Shown: piece by piece, positions 1 to 8,985 of the stretch
Layout: each line of letters begins with the position of its first letter
Position numbering within the stretch: the stretch's first letter is position 1
NCBI GenBank assembly: GCA_965224515.1
Contig: OZ245051.1
Coordinates: 2,108,001-2,172,000 of the forward strand
DNA length: 64,000 nucleotides
Reading direction: 5' to 3'
Origin: Sedimenticola_A sp040506425
GTDB lineage: Bacteria; Pseudomonadota; Gammaproteobacteria; Chromatiales; Chromatiaceae
The notes under the pieces: generated by a model
Told to the model about the DNA's origin: nothing
The model's database searches: none
What the model saw: the letters and a program-made list of their open reading frames with translations, nothing else
Made by a program: the position numbers and the translations under genes

Positions 1-386
1 GTTCCCTGAAACCACGTTCCCAGCTCAATCGAAGCAGCAGTGCTGTCGCGCTGCAGATCGACGAAGGCTTCTCCCGCGCATGGCGCCTGACCGGTGTTGC
101 CCTGGATCGTGTGGGCTTTGCCGTGGAAGACCGGGATCGCACCAAGGGTGTCTATTACGTGCGCTACAACGATCCTTTGAAGGATGTGGAAGAGCCTGGT
201 CTGCTGGACAAACTCGCCTTCTGGCGTGACAGCGATCAGAACATCGACAAGGAGAGCCAGTACCAGGTGAGCCTCAATGGCCAGGGTGCAAAGACCGATG
301 TTGTGGTGCTGAGTAAAGATGGCACCCGCGATAACTCAGAAACAGCACTGCGTATCCTGACCCTGCTGAACGAACAGATTCAGTAA
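1..386 (+). CDS. bamC: Outer membrane assembly lipoprotein BamC, C-terminal part
   Basis: This is the 3' end of a gene that begins outside the window; the reading frame is open from base 3 to the TAA at 386. BamC is an accessory lipoprotein of the BAM complex that inserts beta-barrel proteins into the outer membrane. The visible part is the C-terminal helix-grip domain, recognised by the stretch around YYVRYNDP and the following LLDKLAFW segment. The signal peptide and lipobox are not in view. The end of the protein (ILTLLNEQIQ) matches the usual closing helix of the family. The next gene starts 51 bases downstream on the same strand. Confidence 0.85.
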   Translation, partial: SLKPRSQLNRSSSAVALQIDEGFSRAWRLTGVALDRVGFAVEDRDRTKGVYYVRYNDPLKDVEEPGLLDKLAFWRDSDQNIDKESQYQVSLNGQGAKTDVVVLSKDGTRDNSETALRILTLLNEQIQ

Positions 387-437
387 TCCTGACGACCGGT
401 ATTCAGACGGAACTGAATACCGGTCGAGGTTTTTCAC

Positions 438-1199
438 ATGCGATTCGCTTCCCTTGGCAGCGGCAGCCGTGGCAATGCCACACTGATTGAGTCGGGCAGC
501 AGTCGCCTGTTGCTGGACTGCGGCTTTGCTGCCAGGGAGACCGAGCGACGTCTGAACCTGCTCGGTGTTGCCCCCGAAACACTGGATGCCATTCTGGTGA
601 CCCATGAGCATCAGGACCATGTCCGTGGAGTCGGCCCCATGGCCCGCCGCTACAAGCTTCCCGTCTGGTTGACCTACGGTACCCACCGCAAGGACCGCTG
701 TGGCGAACTGCCCGACCCGCACCTTTTCCACAGTCACCAGGGCGATTTTCAGATCGGCGATATCCTGGTCACTCCCTATCCGGTACCTCACGATGCCAGT
801 GAGCCGGTTCAGTTCGTATTCAATGCAGGATCCAGGCAGCTAGGGGTGTTGACCGATACGGGTATGGTGACACCCCATATTGTAGAGGTGCTCTCAACCT
901 CCGATTCCCTGCTGTTGGAGTGCAATCATGATGCCGCTATGCTCAGCAGCGGGCCATACCCGCTCTCCCTGCAACGCAGGGTGGGGGGGAACTACGGTCA
1001 TATGAGTAATCGCCAGTCTGCCGGCCTGCTCGGGCAGCTGGATCATGCCCGGCTGAACAACCTGGTTGCAGCGCATCTCAGCGAAAAAAACAACCGGCCG
1101 GAACTGGCCAGGCAGGCTTTGCTGGAGGTTGCGCCGGATATTGAATCGCGGTTTTCACTCACCAGCCAGGACTGCGTAAGCGAATGGTTTGATGTCTGA
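438..1199 (+). CDS. Metallo-beta-lactamase fold hydrolase (YycJ/WalJ-like)
   Basis: A 253-residue soluble protein of the metallo-beta-lactamase superfamily. The zinc signature HxHxDH is complete at residues 56-61 (H56, H58, D60, H61). Further metal-ligand candidates are the His of VPHD, the Asp of LTDTG and the His of VAAHLSE near residue 214. The N-terminal SLGSGSRGNA strand-loop is typical of the YycJ/VicX group, thought to act in nucleic-acid or phosphodiester hydrolysis; the substrate here is unknown. The ATG is preceded by GAGG eight bases upstream. Its stop codon overlaps the start of the next gene (TGATG), so the two are probably translationally coupled. Confidence 0.85.
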   Translation: MRFASLGSGSRGNATLIESGSSRLLLDCGFAARETERRLNLLGVAPETLDAILVTHEHQDHVRGVGPMARRYKLPVWLTYGTHRKDRCGELPDPHLFHSHQGDFQIGDILVTPYPVPHDASEPVQFVFNAGSRQLGVLTDTGMVTPHIVEVLSTSDSLLLECNHDAAMLSSGPYPLSLQRRVGGNYGHMSNRQSAGLLGQLDHARLNNLVAAHLSEKNNRPELARQALLEVAPDIESRFSLTSQDCVSEWFDV

Positions 1200-1624
1200 T
1201 GATGCAACGTCCCGGCGCGTCACTTAAAGCGGCTCTTTTTCCCTCATGCTCCAGGTCCATTCCCGGTGAACGCTGGTTGAATGTCTTGCTGCGCACCATG
1301 CACCTGGTGGGCATGGCGGGTCTTGGGGCTGGTTATCTCTATGGCGCAGCAGACGATAGCTGGCGAATCTATCTTCAGCTGACGATCATGACAGGATTCG
1401 GTCTGGTTCTGATATCGATCTACTCCAACGGTATCTGGCTGATGCAGTTAAGGGGGCAGGCGATTCTGCTCAAGCTTCTCCTGCTGATGCTGGCCTCTGC
1501 ATATCCTTTGTTCAAAGAGGGGCTGTTTATCCTGGTTATTGTTATTTCCGGCTGGATTGCCCATGCCCCCGGCCGTGTCCGCTATTATTCCCTGTATCAT
1601 CGGCGCCAAATCCATAGTCTCTGA
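1199..1624 (+). CDS. Small hypothetical membrane protein
   Basis: A 141-residue protein that I do not recognise. Hydrophobicity suggests four membrane-spanning segments, roughly residues 28-50, 57-80, 86-102 and 106-124, with a basic C-terminus. It contains a conserved-looking RTMHLVGMAGLGAGYLYG stretch in the first segment. Its start overlaps the stop of the upstream hydrolase gene (TGATG), which argues that it is translated with that gene. Two adjacent ATG codons (1199 and 1202) could serve as start. No function can be assigned from sequence. Confidence 0.6.
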   Translation: MMQRPGASLKAALFPSCSRSIPGERWLNVLLRTMHLVGMAGLGAGYLYGAADDSWRIYLQLTIMTGFGLVLISIYSNGIWLMQLRGQAILLKLLLLMLASAYPLFKEGLFILVIVISGWIAHAPGRVRYYSLYHRRQIHSL

Positions 1625-1740
1625 TAGAGAATGTGGGCAGGATTCTAAAGCAGTAGCTATTATTGCCGATGAATATATAGGAAGGGTTGAGGCATGGGGC
1701 CTGAATCTCACATATTGCACTCCGCCTCCTGGAGAAGGCT

Positions 1741-3366
1741 ATGACCAGGCGTCTCTCACTGAGTCTGAAATTCTACCTGTTGCTCCTCGTTCTATGCCTG
1801 CTGGGCCTGGGAGTGCTGGGTTTTGTCTACCAGACCCTCACCCCGATGAGCGCCGATTTCAAAGAGTACCGCTCTCACGTGGAGAAGCGTGAGATCCTGC
1901 TCATGGGAATACGTAAAAATTTCGGCTATGGCGGTGCAATCCACAACTTCAAGAACTACGTCCTCAGGGGAGACGACAAGTACGTCTCAAGACTGAAAAA
2001 GAACCAGCAGATATCCCGCAGCCTGTTCACCAATTACCGCAAACTCACAGGCTTGTCTGAAGAAGAGAGCCAGGCTCTGGGCCAGATAGAGAAGGTCTTC
2101 GAGTCCTACTTCAGCATGGTCCCTGTAGCTCAGAAGATGGTTGCGGAGGGGAAGACGCCGGTACAGATCGATAAGATTGTCAAAATAGATGACAAGCCCG
2201 CAACCACGGGGCTCGATACCCTGGAAAAGCATTACAGGCTGCTGACCGAACAGGAGGCTGGCGATCTGGATGCAGATATATCCGGTGCTGTTGAGTGGAT
2301 GATCTGGATCACCTTCATCGGCGGTGTGCTGATCATCATTCTTATCCAGGTGACACGCATCTCCGTTGTCCGTTCTGCTGAAAGCGCGGTGGATGCGATG
2401 CAGGAGATTGCCCACGGTGATGGGGATCTGACTCGCCGTCTGAGTGCCGGTTCCGACCAGGAGATTGCGCGGTTCGCCGAGGCGTTCAACCTGTTCGTGG
2501 CCAAGGTTGAACGCCTGGTTTGTGAAGTCGTGCGCTCGGTCAACGCCATGGATGCATCTGCCAAGAAGCTGGTTGCCCTGGCGGATTCCACCGATAGCAG
2601 CGCCAGCTTCCAGCAGGCGGAGATCGAGAACGCGGCCAGGGCGGTAAGCGACCTGGCCACCACGGCACGCCAGGTGGCGGCCAGCGCGGGGGAGACCGCA
2701 AACTCCACCCGCGATGCGGATCACGAGGCGATCGAGGGTGTGGCCGTGGTTCAGAACTCCATCACCTCGGTGCAGGCCCTTGCCCAGGAGATCAACGACG
2801 GTGCCGAGGTGACCAGGCAGCTGCATACTGAGAGCCAGAATATCGGTACCGTGCTGGACGTGATCAGGGGTATCGCCGAGCAGACTAACCTGCTGGCCCT
2901 TAACGCCGCCATCGAGGCGGCTCGTGCGGGTGAACAGGGGAGGGGTTTTGCCGTGGTTGCCGACGAGGTGCGTTCTCTCGCCCAGCGAACCCAGGAGTCA
3001 ACCGAGGAGATCCAGGACATGGTGGTTCGCCTGCAGGACCGCGCCAGCGCGGCGGTTGCCGCCATGGAGCATGGCTGCAAGCAGGCCGGTGAAGGGGCCG
3101 AACTTGCCGCAGGCGCGGGCCGCTCTCTCCATTCGATCACCAATACCGTGAGTGAGATAAGCCTGAAAAGCAGTGAGATAGCCGATGCGGCCATCAACCA
3201 GAGTGAGGTGTGCGAGGTGGTGGACCGGAATATTGCCCAGGTGGCGGACGAGGCGAGAAAAACCTCCAAGACGGCCCGGGAGACCAGCCAAATCAGCGGA
3301 GAGATCGTCCGCATGGGTGCGGATCTGCACCGGCTTCTGGAGCAATTCAAGATCAGCAGTACCTGA
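1741..3366 (+). CDS. Methyl-accepting chemotaxis protein
   Basis: A 541-residue transmembrane chemoreceptor. It has an N-terminal membrane segment (about residues 9-31), a periplasmic helical sensor region (about 32-185) and a second membrane segment (about 187-206). A HAMP linker and a long cytoplasmic coiled coil follow. The kinase-contacting hairpin tip is clear (EQTNLLALNAAIEAARAG, followed by GRGFAVVADEVR). The periplasmic part contains an FKNYVLRG motif, which recurs as WKNVLLRG in the second receptor at 8986-10611, so both probably share a helical-bundle sensor fold. The ATG at 1741 has a GGAG site seven bases upstream. The ligand is unknown. No che genes lie nearby, so it must couple to a CheA/CheW system elsewhere. 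Confidence 0.93.
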   Translation: MTRRLSLSLKFYLLLLVLCLLGLGVLGFVYQTLTPMSADFKEYRSHVEKREILLMGIRKNFGYGGAIHNFKNYVLRGDDKYVSRLKKNQQISRSLFTNYRKLTGLSEEESQALGQIEKVFESYFSMVPVAQKMVAEGKTPVQIDKIVKIDDKPATTGLDTLEKHYRLLTEQEAGDLDADISGAVEWMIWITFIGGVLIIILIQVTRISVVRSAESAVDAMQEIAHGDGDLTRRLSAGSDQEIARFAEAFNLFVAKVERLVCEVVRSVNAMDASAKKLVALADSTDSSASFQQAEIENAARAVSDLATTARQVAASAGETANSTRDADHEAIEGVAVVQNSITSVQALAQEINDGAEVTRQLHTESQNIGTVLDVIRGIAEQTNLLALNAAIEAARAGEQGRGFAVVADEVRSLAQRTQESTEEIQDMVVRLQDRASAAVAAMEHGCKQAGEGAELAAGAGRSLHSITNTVSEISLKSSEIADAAINQSEVCEVVDRNIAQVADEARKTSKTARETSQISGEIVRMGADLHRLLEQFKISST

Positions 3367-3454
3367 GCTCAAAATTGTTTGCGGTGGGGGAATTTCCCCG
3401 CCGCTTGGAGTATCATTACGCCTCTGTTTTCACCCTTATCCAACAAGGTAAAAG

Positions 3455-6400
3455 ATGCTCAGTCTCCGTGGTGCTCCCGCCCTTTCAGATTTTCGTCTTC
3501 AGAAACTTCAGCGTCGCCTTTCCGGGTCCCTGGGCCGGACGGTCGGTGTCTATGCGGAATTCATGCATTTCGCCGAGCTGGAGCAGTCCTTAAGCGCCGA
3601 CGAGTCGGCGGTCCTGGATCGTGTGCTGAGGTATGGACCCCACCTCGAAGAGCATGAGCCCGAAGGCGTGCTTCTGCTGGTGGTTCCCCGTCCAGGAACC
3701 ATTTCGCCCTGGTCCACCAAGGCGACCGACATTGCCCACAACTGCGGTCTTACCAGGATCGAGCGCCTGGAGCGGGGTATAGCCTACTACCTGAACGTTG
3801 AAGGCGACCCCCTCAGTGATGCCGAGCTGTTTGCAGCCAGGGCGGCACTGCACGATCGCATGACTGAGTCGGTATTCAGCGAACTGGAAGAGGCTGCCTG
3901 CCTCTTTACCCATGCCGATCCCAAGCCCTATACCTCGGTTGACGTGGTGGGCGGTGGCAAGCCGGCACTGGAGCAGGCCAATACTGAACTCGGTCTGGCG
4001 CTCTCCGATGATGAAATCGACTACCTGGTGGAGAGCTTTCAGGCCCTGGGGCGCAACCCCTCAGATGTTGAGCTGATGATGTTCGCCCAGGCCAACTCCG
4101 AGCACTGTCGCCATAAAATCTTCAATGCCGACTGGATCATCGATGGCGAGGCCCAGGAGCGCTCCCTGTTCAAGATGATCCGCAACACCACGGACAAGTC
4201 CCCTGAAAACGTATTGTCCGCCTACAAGGACAATGCGGCGGTGATGAGCGGTCACAAGGGTGAGCGATTCATCCCGGCCCCGGAAGATCATGCCTACGGC
4301 TACAGCCGTGAGAACATACATATCCTGATGAAGGTGGAGACCCACAATCACCCCACCGCCATCTCTCCCGATCCCGGTGCAGCCACCGGCTCCGGTGGCG
4401 AGATCCGTGATGAGGGTGCCACGGGCACCGGATCCAAGCCCAAGGCGGGCCTGACCGGTTTCTCTGTCTCCAACCTGCGCATACCCGGTGCAGGGCAGCC
4501 CTGGGAGAGGGACTTCGGCAAGCCGTCGCGTATCGTCTCCGCCCTGGATATCATGCTGGAGGGTCCCATCGGCGGCGCCTCCTTCAACAACGAGTTCGGT
4601 CGCCCCAACCTCTGTGGCTACTTCCGCACCTATGAGCAGCAGGTGCCGGGCCCCGACGGTGAAGAGCTGCGGGGCTACCACAAGCCGATCATGCTGGCCG
4701 GCGGCCTGGGCAACATCCGCGAAGAGCATATTGAGAAGAATGAATTCCCCGCTGGCTCACCCCTGATCGTACTGGGTGGTCCAGCCATGCTGATCGGCCT
4801 GGGCGGCGGTGCCGCCTCCTCCATGGCCAGCGGCACCTCGGCGGAAGACCTCGACTTTGCATCGGTTCAGCGCTCCAACCCTGAGATGGAGCGTCGTTGC
4901 CAGGAGGTGATCGACCGCTGCTGGGCCAGGGGCAGTGAGAACCCGATCCTGTTCATCCACGATGTGGGTGCCGGCGGTATCTCAAACGCCCTGCCTGAAC
5001 TGGTACACGATGCAGGCATGGGTGGGCGCTTTGAACTGCGCAACGTACCCAACGACGAGCCCGGCATGTCTCCCATGGAGATCTGGTGCAACGAGTCCCA
5101 GGAGCGCTACGTCATGGCGGTGGACGCCGATAAGCTGGAGACCTTTCAGCAGATCTGCGAGCGCGAGCGCTGTCCCTATGCCATAGTGGGCGAGGCTACC
5201 GATGAGGAGCACCTGATACTGGGTGATGCCCACTTCGAGAACAACCCCATCGACATGCCGATGCCGCTGCTCTTCGGCAAACCGCCGCGCATGTTGCGGG
5301 ATGTGAAACACCGCCCCTTCCACAAGCCCGAACTGGAGCTGTCGGGCATCGACCTGAACGAGGCTGCACTGCGGGTACTGCGCCTGCCCACCGTGGCCAA
5401 CAAGACATTCCTGATCAGCATCGGCGACCGCTCAATTACCGGCCAGGTGGCCCGTGACCAGATGGTGGGGCCCTGGCAGGTACCTGTTGCGGACCTGGCG
5501 GTGACGCTCTCTGACTATGTCGGCTACTACGGCGAGGCAATGGCCATGGGTGAGCGCACCCCCCTGGCCCTGATCGATGCCCCGGCATCCGGTCGCATGG
5601 CGGTAGGTGAAACAATAACCAACCTGGCAGCTGCTGCTATCGACAGGTTGGGGGATATCAAGCTCTCTGCCAACTGGATGGCCGCCGCCGGCTATACCGG
5701 CGAGGACGCCAAGCTCTATGAAACCGTCAAGGCGGTGGGCATGGAACTCTGTCCCGAACTGGAGATATCCATTCCGGTAGGCAAGGACTCCATGTCCATG
5801 AAGACAGTCTGGCAGCAGGATGATCAGGAGCGGGTGATGAGCTCACCCCTGTCGCTGATTATCACTGGATTCGCACCGGTCAGCGATGTGCGCCGCACCC
5901 TCACCCCCCAGTTGCGCACAGACCGGGGTGACAGCGACCTGATCCTGATCGATCTCGGCAAGGGGGCCAGCCGACTGGGTGCTTCTGCGCTGGCCCAGGT
6001 CTACGAGCAGGTGGGACATCATGGCCCCAACCTGGACGATCCGGCGATGCTGAAGCGCTTCTTCGACAGTATCCAGGAGCTCAACCTCGACGGCAAACTG
6101 CTGGCCTATCACGACCGCTCGGATGGAGGTCTCTTTACCACCCTGAGTGAAATGGCCTTTGCCGGCCGTTGCGGTATCACTCTTCGCCTGGATGAGCTGG
6201 GTGACGATGACCTGGCGGTGCTGTTCAACGAGGAGCTTGGCGCGGTGATACAGGTGCGCCACACCGATACCGACGAGGTACTCAAGCAGCTTAACGATAA
6301 TGGTCTCGGACACCATAGCCATGTGATTGGTGAGCTGAACGACGATGACCGGATCAGGGTCACGCGCGGTCACAACACGCTTATGGACTTCGCGCGGATA

Positions 6401-7345
6401 GAGCTGCAGCAGGCTTGGTCAGAAACCACCCGCGAGATGCAGGCTCTGCGCGACAACCCCGAGTGCGCCAGCGAGGAGTTTGATCGTATCTCCGATGTTT
6501 CCGACCCCGGCATGCTGGTGAATCTCACCTTTGATCCCGCCGAGGATGTGTCGGCGCCGATGATCAGTGCCGGTGTACGCCCGGCCATGGCCATCCTGCG
6601 CGAGCAGGGTGTCAACGGTCAGATCGAGATGGCCAATGCCTTCCATCGCGCAGGCTTTGAAAGTGTCGATGTGCACATGTCCGACCTCATCGAGGGCCGT
6701 GTGGACCTGGAAAGATTCAAGGGGCTGGTGGCCTGTGGCGGCTTCTCCTACGGTGATGTGCTTGGCGCGGGTGAAGGCTGGGCCAAGTCCATCCTGTTCA
6801 ACACGCGGGCACGGGATCAGTTTGAGCAGTTTTTCAACCGTCAGGACACCTTCGCATTGGGTATCTGCAACGGCTGCCAGATGCTCTCCAACCTGCATGA
6901 GCTGATCCCCGGGGCCGATCACTGGCCCCACTTTGTACGCAACCGCTCCGAGCAGTTCGAGGCGCGCTTTGTCAGTGTGCAGGTTGAGCAGACCAATTCG
7001 GTTCTGCTCGATGGCATGGCCGGTTCCAGTATGCCCATTGCCGTTGCCCACGGCGAAGGACGGGCAGAGTTCCGTGATCAGCAGCACCTGGATGCCGCCC
7101 GCGACGGGGTGGTTATGCGCTACATGGAGAACAGCGGTGAGGTGGCCAGTCGCTACCCCGCCAATCCCAATGGTTCACCTGAAGGTGTGGCCGGGCTGAC
7201 CAGTGAGGATGGTCGTGTGACCATCATGATGCCCCATCCGGAACGTGTGGTCAGAACCGTGCAGAACTCCTGGCATCCGGACGAGTGGGGCGCTGACGGT
7301 CCCTGGCTGCGCCTGTTCCGCAATGGTCGCCGCTGGGTGGGATAA
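3455..7345 (+). CDS. purL: Phosphoribosylformylglycinamidine synthase (FGAM synthase), long form
   Basis: A 1,296-residue single-chain PurL, essentially the length of the E. coli enzyme. It carries out the ATP- and glutamine-dependent conversion of FGAR to FGAM, step four of purine synthesis. The order is an N-terminal PurS-like domain, a linker with the EHCRHK motif, two AIR-synthase-like ATP-binding halves (including KVETHNHPTAISP and GGAASSMASG) and a C-terminal class I glutaminase domain. The glutaminase nucleophile is the Cys of GICNGCQML, and the His/Glu partners are in MPHPERV. An AAGG site precedes the ATG. There is no other pur gene in the window, so it is probably transcribed alone. 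Confidence 0.98.
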   Translation: MLSLRGAPALSDFRLQKLQRRLSGSLGRTVGVYAEFMHFAELEQSLSADESAVLDRVLRYGPHLEEHEPEGVLLLVVPRPGTISPWSTKATDIAHNCGLTRIERLERGIAYYLNVEGDPLSDAELFAARAALHDRMTESVFSELEEAACLFTHADPKPYTSVDVVGGGKPALEQANTELGLALSDDEIDYLVESFQALGRNPSDVELMMFAQANSEHCRHKIFNADWIIDGEAQERSLFKMIRNTTDKSPENVLSAYKDNAAVMSGHKGERFIPAPEDHAYGYSRENIHILMKVETHNHPTAISPDPGAATGSGGEIRDEGATGTGSKPKAGLTGFSVSNLRIPGAGQPWERDFGKPSRIVSALDIMLEGPIGGASFNNEFGRPNLCGYFRTYEQQVPGPDGEELRGYHKPIMLAGGLGNIREEHIEKNEFPAGSPLIVLGGPAMLIGLGGGAASSMASGTSAEDLDFASVQRSNPEMERRCQEVIDRCWARGSENPILFIHDVGAGGISNALPELVHDAGMGGRFELRNVPNDEPGMSPMEIWCNESQERYVMAVDADKLETFQQICERERCPYAIVGEATDEEHLILGDAHFENNPIDMPMPLLFGKPPRMLRDVKHRPFHKPELELSGIDLNEAALRVLRLPTVANKTFLISIGDRSITGQVARDQMVGPWQVPVADLAVTLSDYVGYYGEAMAMGERTPLALIDAPASGRMAVGETITNLAAAAIDRLGDIKLSANWMAAAGYTGEDAKLYETVKAVGMELCPELEISIPVGKDSMSMKTVWQQDDQERVMSSPLSLIITGFAPVSDVRRTLTPQLRTDRGDSDLILIDLGKGASRLGASALAQVYEQVGHHGPNLDDPAMLKRFFDSIQELNLDGKLLAYHDRSDGGLFTTLSEMAFAGRCGITLRLDELGDDDLAVLFNEELGAVIQVRHTDTDEVLKQLNDNGLGHHSHVIGELNDDDRIRVTRGHNTLMDFARIELQQAWSETTREMQALRDNPECASEEFDRISDVSDPGMLVNLTFDPAEDVSAPMISAGVRPAMAILREQGVNGQIEMANAFHRAGFESVDVHMSDLIEGRVDLERFKGLVACGGFSYGDVLGAGEGWAKSILFNTRARDQFEQFFNRQDTFALGICNGCQMLSNLHELIPGADHWPHFVRNRSEQFEARFVSVQVEQTNSVLLDGMAGSSMPIAVAHGEGRAEFRDQQHLDAARDGVVMRYMENSGEVASRYPANPNGSPEGVAGLTSEDGRVTIMMPHPERVVRTVQNSWHPDEWGADGPWLRLFRNGRRWVG

Positions 7346-7463
7346 ATTTCTGTTCTGAGCCCTGGTTCACATGGATGTGGAGAGTGAACTGTTAAAAAAG
7401 CATGATGTCTCTCTTAAGATGTACTGACTTTTTGACCGGCCAGAGGCCGTTTGGAGAAAAACA

Positions 7464-8150
7464 ATGAAATCTTACCTGTTTCCCATGCTGATCCTGTCCG
7501 GTGCGGTTGTGCTTTCGGGCTGTACCAAGGAGGACCCCAACAGGCGCGCCAAAACCGGTGCGGCCATCGGCGCCGTTGTCGGGGCAGTGGTCGGTCACCA
7601 GGTAAAGCATGGCTCCGGAAAATGGGTTGGTGCCGCCGTGGGCGCCCTTGCCGGAGGTGCTGTCGGCCACTACATGGATAACCAGCAGCAGGAGTTCGAG
7701 CAGGAACTGGCTGAAGAGCAGCGGCTGAACCAGCTTGAAATCGAACGCATGCGTGACGATACATTGAAACTGAGCCTGGATTCCGAGGTCTCCTTCGACT
7801 TCGATCAGGCCCGTATCAAGGGTGCATTCGAACCCTCTCTGGGCAAGTTGGCAGACGTGCTGATCAAGTACAACCGCACCGTGGTCCACGTGGTGGGGCA
7901 TACCGATAGCACGGGTTCCGACAGCTATAACCAGCGGCTCTCAGAGCGCCGGGCAGAGAGTGTTGGGGCCTACCTGGAATCCCGTGGTGTACCCTATGAC
8001 CGTCTGCGCACGGAAGGGCGTGGAGAGCGCGAACCCAGGGCAAGTAACGACACCGAGGCGGGGCGCCAGCTCAACCGCCGGGTCGAAATCTACGTGAAGC
8101 CCATTGTCGAGGGACAGGAGCAGCGTGCCTACGAGTCACCGAGATATTGA
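7464..8150 (+). CDS. OmpA-family lipoprotein with glycine-zipper domain
   Basis: A 228-residue predicted lipoprotein. The signal peptide ends in a good lipobox (LSGC, Cys20). It is followed by a glycine-zipper region (AAIGAVVGAVVG and AAVGALAGGAVG, about residues 31-72), a short helical linker and an OmpA-like peptidoglycan-binding domain (about 105-215). The OmpA signature is visible as HTDSTG, NQRLSERRA and NRRVEIYV. The layout matches the YiaD-type group, which tethers the outer membrane to peptidoglycan. A GGAG site lies upstream of the ATG, and a strong intrinsic terminator follows the stop codon, so it is a single-gene unit or the end of one. Confidence 0.9.
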   Translation: MKSYLFPMLILSGAVVLSGCTKEDPNRRAKTGAAIGAVVGAVVGHQVKHGSGKWVGAAVGALAGGAVGHYMDNQQQEFEQELAEEQRLNQLEIERMRDDTLKLSLDSEVSFDFDQARIKGAFEPSLGKLADVLIKYNRTVVHVVGHTDSTGSDSYNQRLSERRAESVGAYLESRGVPYDRLRTEGRGEREPRASNDTEAGRQLNRRVEIYVKPIVEGQEQRAYESPRY

Positions 8151-8173
8151 TCGACTCATAATCGATTGAAAGA

Positions 8174-8198
8174 ACCCCGCCCTGGCGGGGTTTTTTAT
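8174..8198 (+). terminator. Intrinsic terminator of the OmpA-family gene
   Basis: A GC-rich hairpin (ACCCCGCC / GGCGGGGT arms with a short loop) is followed directly by a run of six T. It lies 24 bases after the stop codon at 8150. Confidence 0.88.
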
Positions 8199-8200
8199 TT

Positions 8201-8972
8201 TCGGTTGGTTTTTCGCAGCTCATTGATTTGAGGTAGGTCGGCCTTCAGGCCGACACGTCGGGCTCAAGCCCGACCTACAAGGGTTGCAGATAAAACCACG
8301 CTGGCTTTCAACACTTGACTGGAACAGAGCTTTTTTTTCGGTTGGTTTTTCGCAGCTCATTGATTTGAGGTAGGTCGGCCTTCAGGCCGACACGTCGGGC
8401 TCAAGCCCGACCTACAAGGGTTGCAGATAAAACCACGCTGGCTTTCAACACTTGACTGGAGCAGAGCCTTTTTGTTTTCGGTTGGTTTTTCGCAGCTCAT
8501 TGATTTGAGGTAGGTCGGCCTTCAGGCCGACACGTCGGGCTCAAGCCCGACCTACAAGGGTTGCAGATAAAACCACGCTGGCTTTCAACACTTGACTGGA
8601 GCAGAGCCTTTTTGTTTTCGGTTGGTTTTTCGCAGCTCATTGATTTGAGGTAGGTCGGCCTTCAGGCCGACACGTCGGGCTCAAGCCCGACCTACAAGGG
8701 TTGCAGATAAAACCACGCTGGCTTTCAACACTTGACTGGAGCAGAGCCTTTTTGTTTTCGGTTGGTTTTTCGCAGCTCATTGATTTGAGGTAGGTCGGCC
8801 TTCAGGTCGACATGTCGGGCTCAAGCCCGACCTACAAAGGTTGCAGATAAAACCACGCTGGCTTTCAACACTTGACTGGAACAGAGCTTTTTTTCGGTTG
8901 GATTTTTCGCAGCTCATTGATTTGAGGTAGGTCGGCCTTCAGGCCGACGTGTCGGGCTCAAGCCCGACCTAC
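8201..8972. repeat. Tandem array of six ~140-base REP-containing units
   Basis: Units begin with TCGGTTGG at 8201, 8338, 8478, 8618, 8758 and 8894, giving periods of 137, 140, 140, 140 and 136 bases. The sixth unit is cut off after its palindrome. Each unit holds a two-hairpin REP palindrome that starts GTAGGTCGG and ends CCGACCTAC. It is followed by a spacer that ends in a CACTTGACTGGA motif and a T-rich stretch. Units 3-5 look identical or nearly so, unit 5 has a few changes in the palindrome, and the period differences come from the T-rich junction. The array fills the whole gap between the convergent OmpA-family and chemoreceptor genes. Confidence 0.95.
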
Positions 8973-8985
8973 TTGAGTTGAAGTC

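Noticed and set aside
7365..7389. Inverted GTTCAC / GTGAAC pair after purL as a second CRP site
   Set aside because: The spacing between the half-sites is far too long for a CRP site, and there is no T-run to make it a terminator.
8201..8972. CRISPR array
   Set aside because: The period is ~140 bases, the whole unit is repeated including what would be spacers, the core is a double hairpin, and no cas genes are present.
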